Assembly: GCA_001839685.1 (NCBI GenBank)
Contig: MLAK01001081.1
Location: 18,940-34,114, forward strand
Direction: 5' to 3'
DNA: 15,175 nucleotides
Source: Tritrichomonas foetus
Taxonomy: Eukaryota > Parabasalia > Tritrichomonadida > Tritrichomonadidae
The position numbers and the translations under genes were made by a program. The notes beneath the pieces were generated by a model. That model had not been told where the DNA came from and did no database searches. It was given only the letters and a program-made list of their open reading frames with translations. The number at the start of each line of letters is the position of its first letter. Position 1 is the stretch's first letter. Shown in pieces: positions 7,017 to 14,465 of the stretch.

Positions 7017-7546
7017 TCATTCAAGAAGATATATTAGAGCATCAATAGCTTCCGATTTTAGGTATTCCTGGAGGTTTACAATCGATTGCATTCCAGAATC
7101 ATTATATTCCATCCACATTTTTTCTCTTAAAATCACTTTATAATGGAAATTTGAATAGAGTAATATACCAAATAAATGATATTTATTCAAATTCCATCTC
7201 AAAATATTGTNGGGTTTTATCTTTGGAATTCCAGATCCAACTCTTCACGAAGAACTAAAAAATAAGGCATTCGAGCAATCATATCGATTGTTCGAACTGA
7301 TGTCTGCAGAAGGCAATGTTCACAGGAATAATTCAAAAGAATATCAGGTTGAAAGTAATNTTTCAATGCTTCTTCAATAGTTTCACTTGAATCGACTGAT
7401 ATCGTCAATGAGGTGAAATCATTGTTCGTAGTTTGANTAAAGCCGCATTGGCATGTTTTTACATTTTCACTTTTTCCAAAAAACAATAAATCAAAATTTA
7501 AATTATCATAATTAACAAGAGTTTTTGTTAGTCTTCTTATCATAAA
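7017..7546 (-). pseudogene. 3' half of a ubiquitin-specific protease (USP, C19) gene, broken
   Basis: The minus strand carries the C-terminal part of a USP catalytic domain, an enzyme that removes ubiquitin from proteins. From 7546 downward it shows L-F-F-G, then a zinc ribbon C-x-C (about 7453-7445) and C-x-x-C (about 7324-7313), separated by E-E-A-L-K-x-Y-F. An L-P-like block M-P-Y-F-L-V-L follows. The frame hits TAA at 7219-7217 and resumes shifted, at about 7211, with Y-H-L-F-G-I-L, F-H-Y (catalytic His box, Gly lost), W-M-E-Y-N-D and a terminal A-x-x-x-L-I-Y-L. The N-terminal half with the catalytic Cys is absent. The region between L-V-L and E-L-D-L-E looks shortened. N bases at 7211, 7360 and 7437 lie within it; the one at 7211 sits at the frameshift, so part of the damage could be consensus error. 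It cannot encode an active enzyme. Confidence 0.75.
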
Positions 7547-7549
7547 ATC

Positions 7550-7575
7550 ACAACGTATAAAGATCGCCTTTTGAA
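7550..7575 (+). repeat. Internal copy of the transposon terminal repeat
   Basis: It begins ACAACGTATAAAGATCGC and continues CTTTTGAA. It matches the left end (one mismatch in the first 18 bases) and has the same orientation. Paired with the right end at 8438 it would bound a smaller 889-bp element. It marks exactly where USP similarity begins on the minus strand. Confidence 0.82.
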
Positions 7576-8414
7576 TTCGAGCCGATAGAAAATGTAATAA
7601 TTTTTGTAGAATAGAATATAAGAGGTAAATATAAAAAAAATGCCACTGAGAGCAAGAAATTCTATCATTTTTTTTGATGATTAATTTTATAAAACGCAAC
7701 TTTTTCAATACATATTCAGTCGATATTTCAATGAAAAAAAACTTATTTTCATGAAAATTTTTATATTCTTTAAAAGGCTAAAATGTCATATTAATGAAGA
7801 ATTTCCATTTGAAAATAAATACACATATATGTTACAATATTTTTCTTTAATAAATATGTGTCAATCAAGAATTACAATTTTTTTTAGGAATATTTATAAA
7901 AAAGTATTAGCATCAAAAAAATGTCATTGATATATTTTAAATTATATATAGTTACATCCACATAAAAAATTAATAAAAAATATCTATTAGATTTTGTTTA
8001 AATGCAAAAAATTACAAAAACTCTTTGGTGTGCAGAACGGCCTATTCATTTTTTTCTTAATTTTACTAGATAAAAGTGAATTGTATCAAAAATAATTAGG
8101 ATTTGGGGTTATAGATCCTGAAAAATTGAAAAACCACGGTTTTAGAAATTATTATTTTTTCAACCCTTTAAAATCATTTAAACTTCAAATTAATTATATA
8201 TTCATGATATTTAAATATAATTAAGATTATACTATGAAATTTAAATCAAATTAATAATTTTTTACTGACAAAAAATAAAATATCATTTTTCGAAATTGCC
8301 AAGTGACCATGCTGCTGAACAGTTTAATAATAATATATCGATAGTTTATCTAGTATGTAATGATACAGTGTTTTTCTTTTTTCGAGAAACTTATCCTGTC
8401 TGAAGAAAAAGTTG
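7576..8414. other. Transposon interior, right part
   Basis: Very AT-rich DNA with many T and A runs. Apart from the 59-codon frame at 7751 I see no gene, no transposase remnant and no structured RNA. It could be the body of the smaller element bounded by the internal and right repeats. Confidence 0.5.
7751..7930 (+). CDS. Small ORF inside the transposon, doubtful
   Basis: ATG at 7751 to TGA at 7928-7930 encodes 59 residues, Lys/Phe/Ile rich with several Cys. I recognise no transposase motif or family. The AT-rich setting and short length make chance likely. Confidence 0.15.
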   Translation: MKIFIFFKRLKCHINEEFPFENKYTYMLQYFSLINMCQSRITIFFRNIYKKVLASKKCH

Positions 8415-8438
8415 ATTCAAAATATCTTTATACGATGT
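8415..8438 (-). repeat. Right terminal inverted repeat
   Basis: The reverse complement reads ACATCGTATAAAGAT, then ATTTTGAAT. The first 15 bases are identical to the left end. Compared with the internal copy, GCGCC-like bases are missing before TTTTGAAT. Confidence 0.88.
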
Positions 8439-8446
8439 GATTTAAA
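8439..8446 (+). repeat. Right target-site duplication GATTTAAA
   Basis: Identical to 6626-6633. In the downstream frame it reads Asp-Leu-(As)n, continuing into I-S-N-M, which gives the seamless join to the BTB-like segment. Confidence 0.9.
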
Positions 8447-8456
8447 CATTTCTAAT

Positions 8457-11400
8457 ATGTATGTAGTTTCTGAACTTTCCAAAAAACTCGAAATCCTTCC
8501 ACTTGTTGAAGATTCTTCTCGATTTATTCATGATTTTGAATCAATGGCCATTGACATTGACTCCAATTATTGTATCGTGGAACCTGTTGAAACTTTATTT
8601 GGATGGCTAAAAAATATTCGCCAAATAGGTGTTAAAGAAACAAGAGATCTTTTTCTGGAATCCATTTGGATTACATCAGAATGTAACGTTCATGAAATGA
8701 TTTCATATTTCATCCAATTTATTGAAAATTATATTTCTTTCAATCCTGAAATGTTTCAGCTGTGTGTTCTTTTTCATGAAATGGAATATGAAATGACAAA
8801 AGAATTCCTCCAAATTCATCAATTCTTTCCGATTATGATCCACAAAATTACTACGAAAATTAGGTATACATTATCAATTTGCTCTTTTTTGTATCTTTTA
8901 ATGGAAAATAAATATCTTCAAATGGAATCTATTCAATTCAAAATCGATTATCTTGACTTTAATGTAATGGATTTAAATGAGAAAATTCTCCATCTTTTCA
9001 ATTGTTTATGGATTTATCCAAACATTTTTAGGGGAACTAATATAGATTCTGCCATTCAAACACACTATCTTTCACATCCAGAAAAGACATTATTTTTTTA
9101 TTACAAAAATTTCATTAAAGAATTAGATATAGACAAATTCATTAAATACAAAAAAGAAATGATTCCAAATGATTCATTTGCGCAAACTATCAGAAATGAC
9201 AACTTTATTGTACTTCAAACCATGTTAGGGACAAGCAATTTAACTGTAAATGAACAAATTTCAATCAGTATTTTCGATGATTTTAAAAATTTATCATTAA
9301 TTGATTATTCAGCTTATCATGGATCACTTAACTGTTTTAATTTTCTCTTATTAAATCAAGCGAAAATTGATTGGGAAACTTTTTCATGTGCGGTCGCAAG
9401 TGGAAGCATTGAAATTATTCGAAAAATCTATCAACATCTGAATTCTCAAGAAAATCTTCAACAACAAGAATCAGAAGTATTATTTAAATATCCTTTTTAT
9501 GCACATTCCTATCGTAGAATCCATTTTGGTAGTTTTCAGTCTAATTTCCCGCAGTACAACGATTATAAAAAAAATAATATGATTCTTTCAATCATAATCA
9601 CAATTTCTTTTCATCAGAATAATATTTTTGATTGGCTTTTCGACGAATTAAATGGATGCTTTCCCAAATTCAGTGATCAGAATGAAATGTTTCGTATGGC
9701 TGTTGAAAATTGCAATATATATGCTATTATTAGACTCATTAATGATGGATTCAATATTAAATATCATTTTGAAAATCAGCAGATTGAAAAAATGTCGATG
9801 AAGAGAGGATACGATAAAATTTTCCACTTTTTATGTGCAATAAATCTCAGTTCATTTGAAAAGCTTTATTATAATTGCTCAATTCCATGCAATAATCTTT
9901 TTGCAAGCTATGGTTCATTAGAATTGATGAAATATACAATTAAACATCTTAAAAATGTTACAAATAAAGATATAATTGATGCTTTTACTATTTCTGTTTC
10001 AAATGGATTTTTCGATACAGCTAAATATCTATCTCAAAAATGGGGAAAGATAATATTTGACTATTATAATGTTTGTTTTATCGATGAAATAGATGAATTA
10101 ATCCTTGAATCCATGAAAAAAACGCTCAATAATAATATGATCAAATACTTAATTGATTTTTTCCATAAGTATCCTATAAGGAAATCATTTCTATTTCTTG
10201 TTAAAAGCAACAATAAAACAATTGCTCAGTATCTCACAGAATTACTTCTGAAAAATAAAAATAGATTCGATTTCACTGAATTATTTATAGAATCTGCTAT
10301 TTCTCAGTCAGAAGATATTTTTCATTTTTTCTGTGAACAACAAATTTTCATTGATTTTGAACAGGTGTTGAAATCAGCAAAATCAATTGTAGAGACAGAA
10401 AATCTAAATATCATTTCTAATTTGATTGATGTTTTAAATGAAGAAGAAAAAGAACGTTTTATATCAGAGACTATTGAATCAATTCGCTGTATGAATAATC
10501 AACATTTAGTTGATTATTTAATCAAGCAAAATTTTAAACTCTACAAAAATGATCTTCCAATAACTATTTTCTCTTCAGATACTAATGAAAATCTGGAAAT
10601 AATAAAATTGTTTCTCCAGAGAAACAAGAAAATATTTTTCCCCAATTTATCTTCATCATTTCGAGGCATTGTTTTAGATTTCATCCAACAAAAATCAGAA
10701 AAAATCTTGAAGAATGAGATTAAATGGCATTACTATGGCTCAAACAAAGATCCATTAATAAGTGCAATTTGTTATTCTGATTTCGAAATCGCAAAAATAC
10801 TACTTGATTTCTATCTTGAATCAAAGTCGTCATGTTTTCTTCAGATAATTGACTCATTCAAAAAAATTCTTGATAAACTCAATCAAAATACTGATTTATA
10901 TAGTAAATTTAAACCATTGCTAAAATCAATACTAACAGTTCAAAACATTGACATAAATTATGGATCTTCTAAAACGATTCTGCAAATTGCTTGCTCACAT
11001 CAAGACCATGAATTTGTATCATTTTTACTATTATATCCGAGGATTGATGTCAATTATGATCCTCATTCTGATTTCAAGAATGTTCCTTTAATGTTTGCCA
11101 TTAGAAAAGAATGTGTAAAGCTAGTCGAGCTTCTTCTTAAACATCCATTTATTGATGTGAATTTCTGCTCATTTAAAAGAAAAGGGAGCACACCTTTGGC
11201 TAAATCGATAATACAATTAACTAAAAATAAAAATGATGAGCATTATAAAACTAATATGGAAATTACGAAACTACTCTTAAATCATCCATCAGTTGATGTT
11301 AATAGTTGTTTATTAGATAAAACACGAAATACTCTCTTAATTTTTGCAATTCAAAATCATGCAATTGAAGTTGTGGATATATTATTAGAAAATCGAAATG

Positions 11401-12632
11401 TTGATGTAAATATTCATAATAAAAACGGTTCGACAGCCTTTTTAGAATCAATCATCTCGAAACAAGAAAATATTGCTAAAAAAGTGATTTCCCATCATAA
11501 TTTTCATCCTGATTCGTATGTTTTAGCCAAAGCTTATTCTTTATGTATTTTAAATCATGATGAAGGAATGTTTGGAGATCTGTTCACATATTCATTATTT
11601 GATGTTAACCAAAAAATTCAATTGAATAAAACAGATATTGATACTGACATCATGGTATCAGAGTCAATTTATCAGGGTTATGTGACACCTTTAATTGTTG
11701 GTGGAATTTGCCAAGATATGAAAAATATAGAAAAGATTATTCACCATCATACTTTTAATGCAACCAAGAGTCTATCGTTCAAGGCACTCATCGAATCAAT
11801 AAAAACAGATAATGTTGCAGTATTTCAATTATTATTTCCAATTCAAACTTTCGTTACAAGTAGTGAAACAGTGCCAAAGAGAGTTTTACAGAATAAAATG
11901 AAGATTCTGTTGAAAGAAGCAATGACCAATCAAAATCACAACATTTTGAACTACATTTTAAGCAATAAAATTTTCCAAATCGAAGAAAATGATTTTCTGT
12001 CAACTTTTATTGACTCAATTGGAAACATTGATCAAATGAAATTAATTTTCAAGTATCACAAAATAGATTTGTCCAAAACGTCAACTGAAATTTCATATTT
12101 TCAACAAATGAAAATAATTTGTGGGAATCCGAATGCTTTTGAAATACTGAGTTTTCTTCTTGAAAATGGTGCCAATCCAAATATTCATTTCACTCCATCA
12201 GAATTCCCGGTTCAATTTTTAATAGAAAATAAATTAAAAGATCTTTTAAAACTTTTCATTGATTCAGGGAAAGTGTATATGAATCAAAGCTTGGTTTATT
12301 TTCAAAAAACGTATCTGCATTTAGCAGCAGCAGAAAAAGATAGCAGTATTTTAAAGATATTTCTCAACAATGAAATAATTGATGTCAATATTGAAGATGT
12401 ACATGGTGAAACACCTCTTTTTGATGCAGTTCGGGTTGCAAACATCGAAAATATTAAACTTCTTTTCCAACATCCAAAACTCAATTATAAGAAGCAGAAT
12501 CACAAAGGTGACACGGTATTTGATATTAAAAAAAAGATTTCTAAAAAGAAAAATTGTAAAGATTCTACATATCTTTTAGAATCAAAAAGCAAAGAAGAAT
12601 TACTCGAATTGTTAATTTCTCTAGTGAAATAA
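8457..12632 (+). CDS. 3' segment of the split gene: DUF3447/ankyrin repeat protein
   Basis: The frame is open from 8364 in the transposon to TAA at 12630-12632. The first ATG is at 8457 (1,391 aa); host sequence starts at 8447. It opens with a helical region typical of trichomonad BTB-like/ankyrin proteins. A DUF3447-like block follows near 9290-9440 (S-L-I-D-Y-S-A-Y-H-G-S then C-F-N-F-L-L). A long run of degenerate ankyrin-like helices leads to clearer ankyrins at about 10970-11420 and 12130-12540, recognisable by L-L-x-H-P-x-x-D-V-N. Such proteins bind partners, which are unknown here. Together with 5996-6633 the uninterrupted gene would encode about 1,607 residues. It has no membrane span or signal peptide. 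Apart from the insertion I see no other break in 4.2 kb, so the gene was probably functional until recently. No initiator is visible just before 8457, so expression of this half alone is doubtful. Confidence 0.85.
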   Translation: MYVVSELSKKLEILPLVEDSSRFIHDFESMAIDIDSNYCIVEPVETLFGWLKNIRQIGVKETRDLFLESIWITSECNVHEMISYFIQFIENYISFNPEMFQLCVLFHEMEYEMTKEFLQIHQFFPIMIHKITTKIRYTLSICSFLYLLMENKYLQMESIQFKIDYLDFNVMDLNEKILHLFNCLWIYPNIFRGTNIDSAIQTHYLSHPEKTLFFYYKNFIKELDIDKFIKYKKEMIPNDSFAQTIRNDNFIVLQTMLGTSNLTVNEQISISIFDDFKNLSLIDYSAYHGSLNCFNFLLLNQAKIDWETFSCAVASGSIEIIRKIYQHLNSQENLQQQESEVLFKYPFYAHSYRRIHFGSFQSNFPQYNDYKKNNMILSIIITISFHQNNIFDWLFDELNGCFPKFSDQNEMFRMAVENCNIYAIIRLINDGFNIKYHFENQQIEKMSMKRGYDKIFHFLCAINLSSFEKLYYNCSIPCNNLFASYGSLELMKYTIKHLKNVTNKDIIDAFTISVSNGFFDTAKYLSQKWGKIIFDYYNVCFIDEIDELILESMKKTLNNNMIKYLIDFFHKYPIRKSFLFLVKSNNKTIAQYLTELLLKNKNRFDFTELFIESAISQSEDIFHFFCEQQIFIDFEQVLKSAKSIVETENLNIISNLIDVLNEEEKERFISETIESIRCMNNQHLVDYLIKQNFKLYKNDLPITIFSSDTNENLEIIKLFLQRNKKIFFPNLSSSFRGIVLDFIQQKSEKILKNEIKWHYYGSNKDPLISAICYSDFEIAKILLDFYLESKSSCFLQIIDSFKKILDKLNQNTDLYSKFKPLLKSILTVQNIDINYGSSKTILQIACSHQDHEFVSFLLLYPRIDVNYDPHSDFKNVPLMFAIRKECVKLVELLLKHPFIDVNFCSFKRKGSTPLAKSIIQLTKNKNDEHYKTNMEITKLLLNHPSVDVNSCLLDKTRNTLLIFAIQNHAIEVVDILLENRNVDVNIHNKNGSTAFLESIISKQENIAKKVISHHNFHPDSYVLAKAYSLCILNHDEGMFGDLFTYSLFDVNQKIQLNKTDIDTDIMVSESIYQGYVTPLIVGGICQDMKNIEKIIHHHTFNATKSLSFKALIESIKTDNVAVFQLLFPIQTFVTSSETVPKRVLQNKMKILLKEAMTNQNHNILNYILSNKIFQIEENDFLSTFIDSIGNIDQMKLIFKYHKIDLSKTSTEISYFQQMKIICGNPNAFEILSFLLENGANPNIHFTPSEFPVQFLIENKLKDLLKLFIDSGKVYMNQSLVYFQKTYLHLAAAEKDSSILKIFLNNEIIDVNIEDVHGETPLFDAVRVANIENIKLLFQHPKLNYKKQNHKGDTVFDIKKKISKKKNCKDSTYLLESKSKEELLELLISLVK

Positions 12633-12943
12633 TATATTTATAATATATAATCATAGATATATCAAATCAATTTTATCTGAGAAGTTTTTCTCTCGTAATT
12701 TCATTCATAAACTTTAAAAATGAAAGAAAAATATTAGAAAAATGAAATTAATTATCACGTGAATAATTAACATAATAAATCATACAAATATTTCAAATTA
12801 CTTTTGTTTAAATTACTATTACTAATTTCATCGAATTGTATCAAATGTATTTTTATATGAGGAAGTTTCAAATAAGTACATTATGAATGTTGGTTATCTA
12901 CTATTAATTTGACCATTTGTTCAATAATTTCATTAGCAATATT
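12633..12943. other. Convergent intergenic spacer with inverted repeat
   Basis: AT-rich DNA between the 3' ends of the ankyrin gene and the Rab-like gene. Its right edge (12881-12943) still encodes the lost C-terminal helix of the Rab-like protein. The inverted repeat at 12748-12770 is the only other structure. Confidence 0.5.
12748..12770. repeat. Inverted repeat enclosing CACGTG
   Basis: Arms TTAATTAT and ATAATTAA (8 bp, perfect) enclose CACGTG plus one A. It could form a hairpin at the shared 3' side of two convergent genes, or be an E-box-like site. AT-rich arms arise easily by chance. Confidence 0.35.
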
Positions 12944-13393
12944 TTAATCTCCGAGTGATGCTTCATAAAATGGAATTCCGAATTGTTGGGCTAAATTCTT
13001 TCCTTCATCTGAAGTAACTTGACGCTGATCATATAAATCATTTTTGGTACTAATTAATGAGCAGACAATATCATTGAATGATTCTTTGCGGTCTTTGAGT
13101 CTGGATTTGACCAGTTCGAAGGATTCACGGTTAGTTGAGTCATAAATCATAAAAATGCCACTGGCGAGTCGAACATTGACCCTCGTAATCATACGAAATT
13201 TTTCTTGTTTAGCTGTATCCCATATTTGAACTACAATTTGTTTTCCATCAATTTGAACAATTTTTTTGGCAAAAATCATGCCAATGGAAGTGAGTGAATC
13301 ATTGTCATTGAACAAATGAAAAAGAGTGTTTTTACCCACACCAGAAGCTCCTATAGTAAAAAGTTTGAGAATTGAAGTTTCTTCATTTGCCAT
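12944..13393 (-). CDS. Truncated Rab-like small GTPase, probable pseudogene
   Basis: A 149-aa protein from ATG 13393 to TAA at 12944-12946. Rab GTPases steer vesicle traffic. The fold is clear, but key residues are altered. The P-loop is G-A-S-G-V-G-K-N (15-22), with Asn for the Mg-binding Ser/Thr. G3 is W-D-T-A-K-Q-E, with Lys62 for the invariant Gly of D-x-x-G. G4 is T-K-N-D (116-119) for N-K-x-D. G5 is E-A-S-L for T-S-A-K. The Rab-type S-F-E-x-V and R-Q-V blocks remain. After the stop, the same frame continues for 20 codons (12884-12943) as N-I-A-N-E-I-I-E-Q-M-V-K-L-I, the expected last helix, up to TAA at 12881-12883. So the stop is premature. Even this extension ends without prenylation cysteines. 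GTP hydrolysis and membrane attachment are not expected. No clean initiator is seen upstream. A sequence-divergent pseudo-GTPase is the alternative. Confidence 0.75.
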   Translation of the reverse strand: MANEETSILKLFTIGASGVGKNTLFHLFNDNDSLTSIGMIFAKKIVQIDGKQIVVQIWDTAKQEKFRMITRVNVRLASGIFMIYDSTNRESFELVKSRLKDRKESFNDIVCSLISTKNDLYDQRQVTSDEGKNLAQQFGIPFYEASLGD

Positions 13394-13477
13394 TTTTTTT
13401 TTGAATTAGTATGTCACATTGAAAAAGTTGATGTTAAAATTTGAATGGTGTAGTTTTGAAAAAATGGATTGCACCAG

Positions 13478-13491
13478 ATTCCCATGGGAAT
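13478..13491. promoter_or_regulatory. 14-bp perfect palindrome ATTCCCATGGGAAT
   Basis: A GC-containing perfect palindrome in AT-rich DNA, 85 bp ahead of the Rab-like start in a divergent promoter region. It is a plausible dimer-binding site; no known trichomonad element is matched. Confidence 0.35.
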
Positions 13492-13586
13492 TCCACGCGA
13501 AAGTCAATTATTTCAACCTTTGTGATGGAAGTAATTAGATAAAAGAAAAAGTTGCTTCATGAGGTGTGATATTCAGTCAGTAAAAA

Positions 13587-13730
13587 ATGTTGATTCCTTT
13601 TATGAATGAAAAATATATGGTTAAGAATCTCAGTGTTAACCCTTTGCAAACCATGTGGAGGATTATGGAGTTACACTATTCAAATACACTAAGGCATAAT
13701 AGAAAAAGTGGTACAACACTGAAAAAATAA
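13587..13730 (+). CDS. Small ORF, 47 codons, doubtful
   Basis: ATG at 13587 to TAA at 13728-13730 encodes a basic 47-residue peptide with four more internal Met. No family is recognised, and no TCAY(T/A) initiator lies close upstream. It is listed because it is the longest frame in this gap. Confidence 0.15.
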   Translation: MLIPFMNEKYMVKNLSVNPLQTMWRIMELHYSNTLRHNRKSGTTLKK

Positions 13731-13795
13731 TAATACGTTTACCTTATTGAATTTTTTCGGATCGGATTAGTCACTTTTTTTATCGTCTTTATTCA

Positions 13796-13800
13796 TCATT
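13796..13800 (+). promoter_or_regulatory. Possible initiator of the tetraspanin-like gene
   Basis: TCATT matches TCA(+1)Y(T/A), with the +1 A at 13798, 38 nt before the ATG at 13836. It is consistent with a short trichomonad leader. Confidence 0.4.
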
Positions 13801-13835
13801 TAGTCTTTGGAGAAAAAAGGAATTGTTTCTACCAT

Positions 13836-14465
13836 ATGGTAGCTTTTTCACCATGCTCCATGGCTCTTTTGATTGCATTTGCACTCTTTATGTTAATGTG
13901 TATAGTTACTACCATAGTATCTTTTGTTTTTTCTATATTCTATCTCAAAGATATTACTAATTTAATTCCACACACATGCAGTACTTACATATTTACACCA
14001 ACTGTTGTTTTAATGATTTCCATTGTTTTATTTCTAATTTTTGCTGGAATATTATCCAAAATTACTCAAAGTTTCATGAAAAAACTGATTTCAATGGCTC
14101 CATTCGTTGTTACATTGATTTTCACCATTACTTTCTTTATTGTCATCTTTGTTTCTACTATTTTGATAACAAAGTTTTCTTCAGATAAATATATTCAACA
14201 ACAAGTTACTCAAATTAATGAAAAGATCTTCAATAGTGAATCAAAATGCTTTGATGAAATACAAAAATTATACAACTGTTCGACAAAAAATAATTGTTCT
14301 GAGATTGTCGGACAATCTGTTCCGCCGAAAATACAAGCAATTCATAAATCATCCTTTTATTTGTCGATTTTTATTGATGGATCCTTCATTGTTGCTTTGA
14401 TTTGTATTGCATGGTATTATACACCTTGTCCATGCGGACCTATTCATGATATGAATCGTGTGTAG
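13836..14465 (+). CDS. Four-span membrane protein, tetraspanin-like
   Basis: A complete 209-aa protein, close to tetraspanin length (about 200-250). Hydrophobic spans lie at about residues 9-36, 52-76, 86-113 and 173-194. Between spans 1 and 2 there is a short loop, and between 3 and 4 a polar loop of about 58 residues, with Cys138, Cys148 and Cys154 available for disulfides. The C-terminal tail is short and starts with a C-P-C-G cluster (198-201) that could be palmitoylated. Small first loop, large second loop and short tails are the tetraspanin plan; these proteins organise membrane microdomains. The classical C-C-G motif of the large loop is missing, so the family call rests on topology and could be another four-span family. 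The gene is divergent from the Rab-like gene, with no link apparent. Confidence 0.72.
   Translation: MVAFSPCSMALLIAFALFMLMCIVTTIVSFVFSIFYLKDITNLIPHTCSTYIFTPTVVLMISIVLFLIFAGILSKITQSFMKKLISMAPFVVTLIFTITFFIVIFVSTILITKFSSDKYIQQQVTQINEKIFNSESKCFDEIQKLYNCSTKNNCSEIVGQSVPPKIQAIHKSSFYLSIFIDGSFIVALICIAWYYTPCPCGPIHDMNRV

Larger units (their letters stand above)
6634..8438. mobile_element. Non-autonomous DNA transposon with TIRs, carrying a USP gene fragment
   Basis: This 1,805-bp block begins with ACATCGTATAAAGAT and ends with its exact reverse complement. It has an 8-bp target duplication and disrupts a reading frame that is restored exactly by its removal. No transposase is recognisable. The contents are: a spacer at 6659-7016; a minus-strand fragment of a ubiquitin-specific protease (7017-7546); an internal copy of the terminal repeat (7550-7575); and very AT-rich DNA to the right end. 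An 8-bp duplication occurs in hAT, Merlin and some Mutator-like elements, but the ACATCG terminus does not settle the superfamily. Four of the window's seven ambiguous bases (6652, 7211, 7360, 7437) lie inside, as expected for a multi-copy sequence. The perfect duplication suggests a recent insertion. Confidence 0.88.
13394..13835. other. Divergent intergenic region with palindrome and small ORFs
   Basis: It lies between the starts of the Rab-like and tetraspanin-like genes. It contains a 14-bp palindrome (13478-13491) and two short frames: ATG 13456-13458-type (about 24 codons through the palindrome) and 13587-13730 (47 codons). Neither has recognisable similarity. The tetraspanin initiator lies at the right end. 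Confidence 0.45.

Noticed and set aside
7547..7708. N-terminal extension of the USP fragment from TTG at 7708
   Set aside because: This stretch crosses the internal terminal repeat and AT-rich transposon DNA and has no USP similarity. The shared I-Q-x-I-F-I-R-C-D in both this and the ankyrin frame is just the repeat translated.
6634..8438. The insertion is a spliceosomal intron
   Set aside because: It starts AC and ends GT, lacks the trichomonad 5' GTAYGT and 3' ACTAACACACAG signals, and has inverted termini plus a target duplication.
8412..8456. TTG at 8412 as the start of the ankyrin protein
   Set aside because: It is not an ATG, and 8412-8438 is transposon terminal repeat. Host coding sequence begins at 8447 and the first ATG is at 8457.
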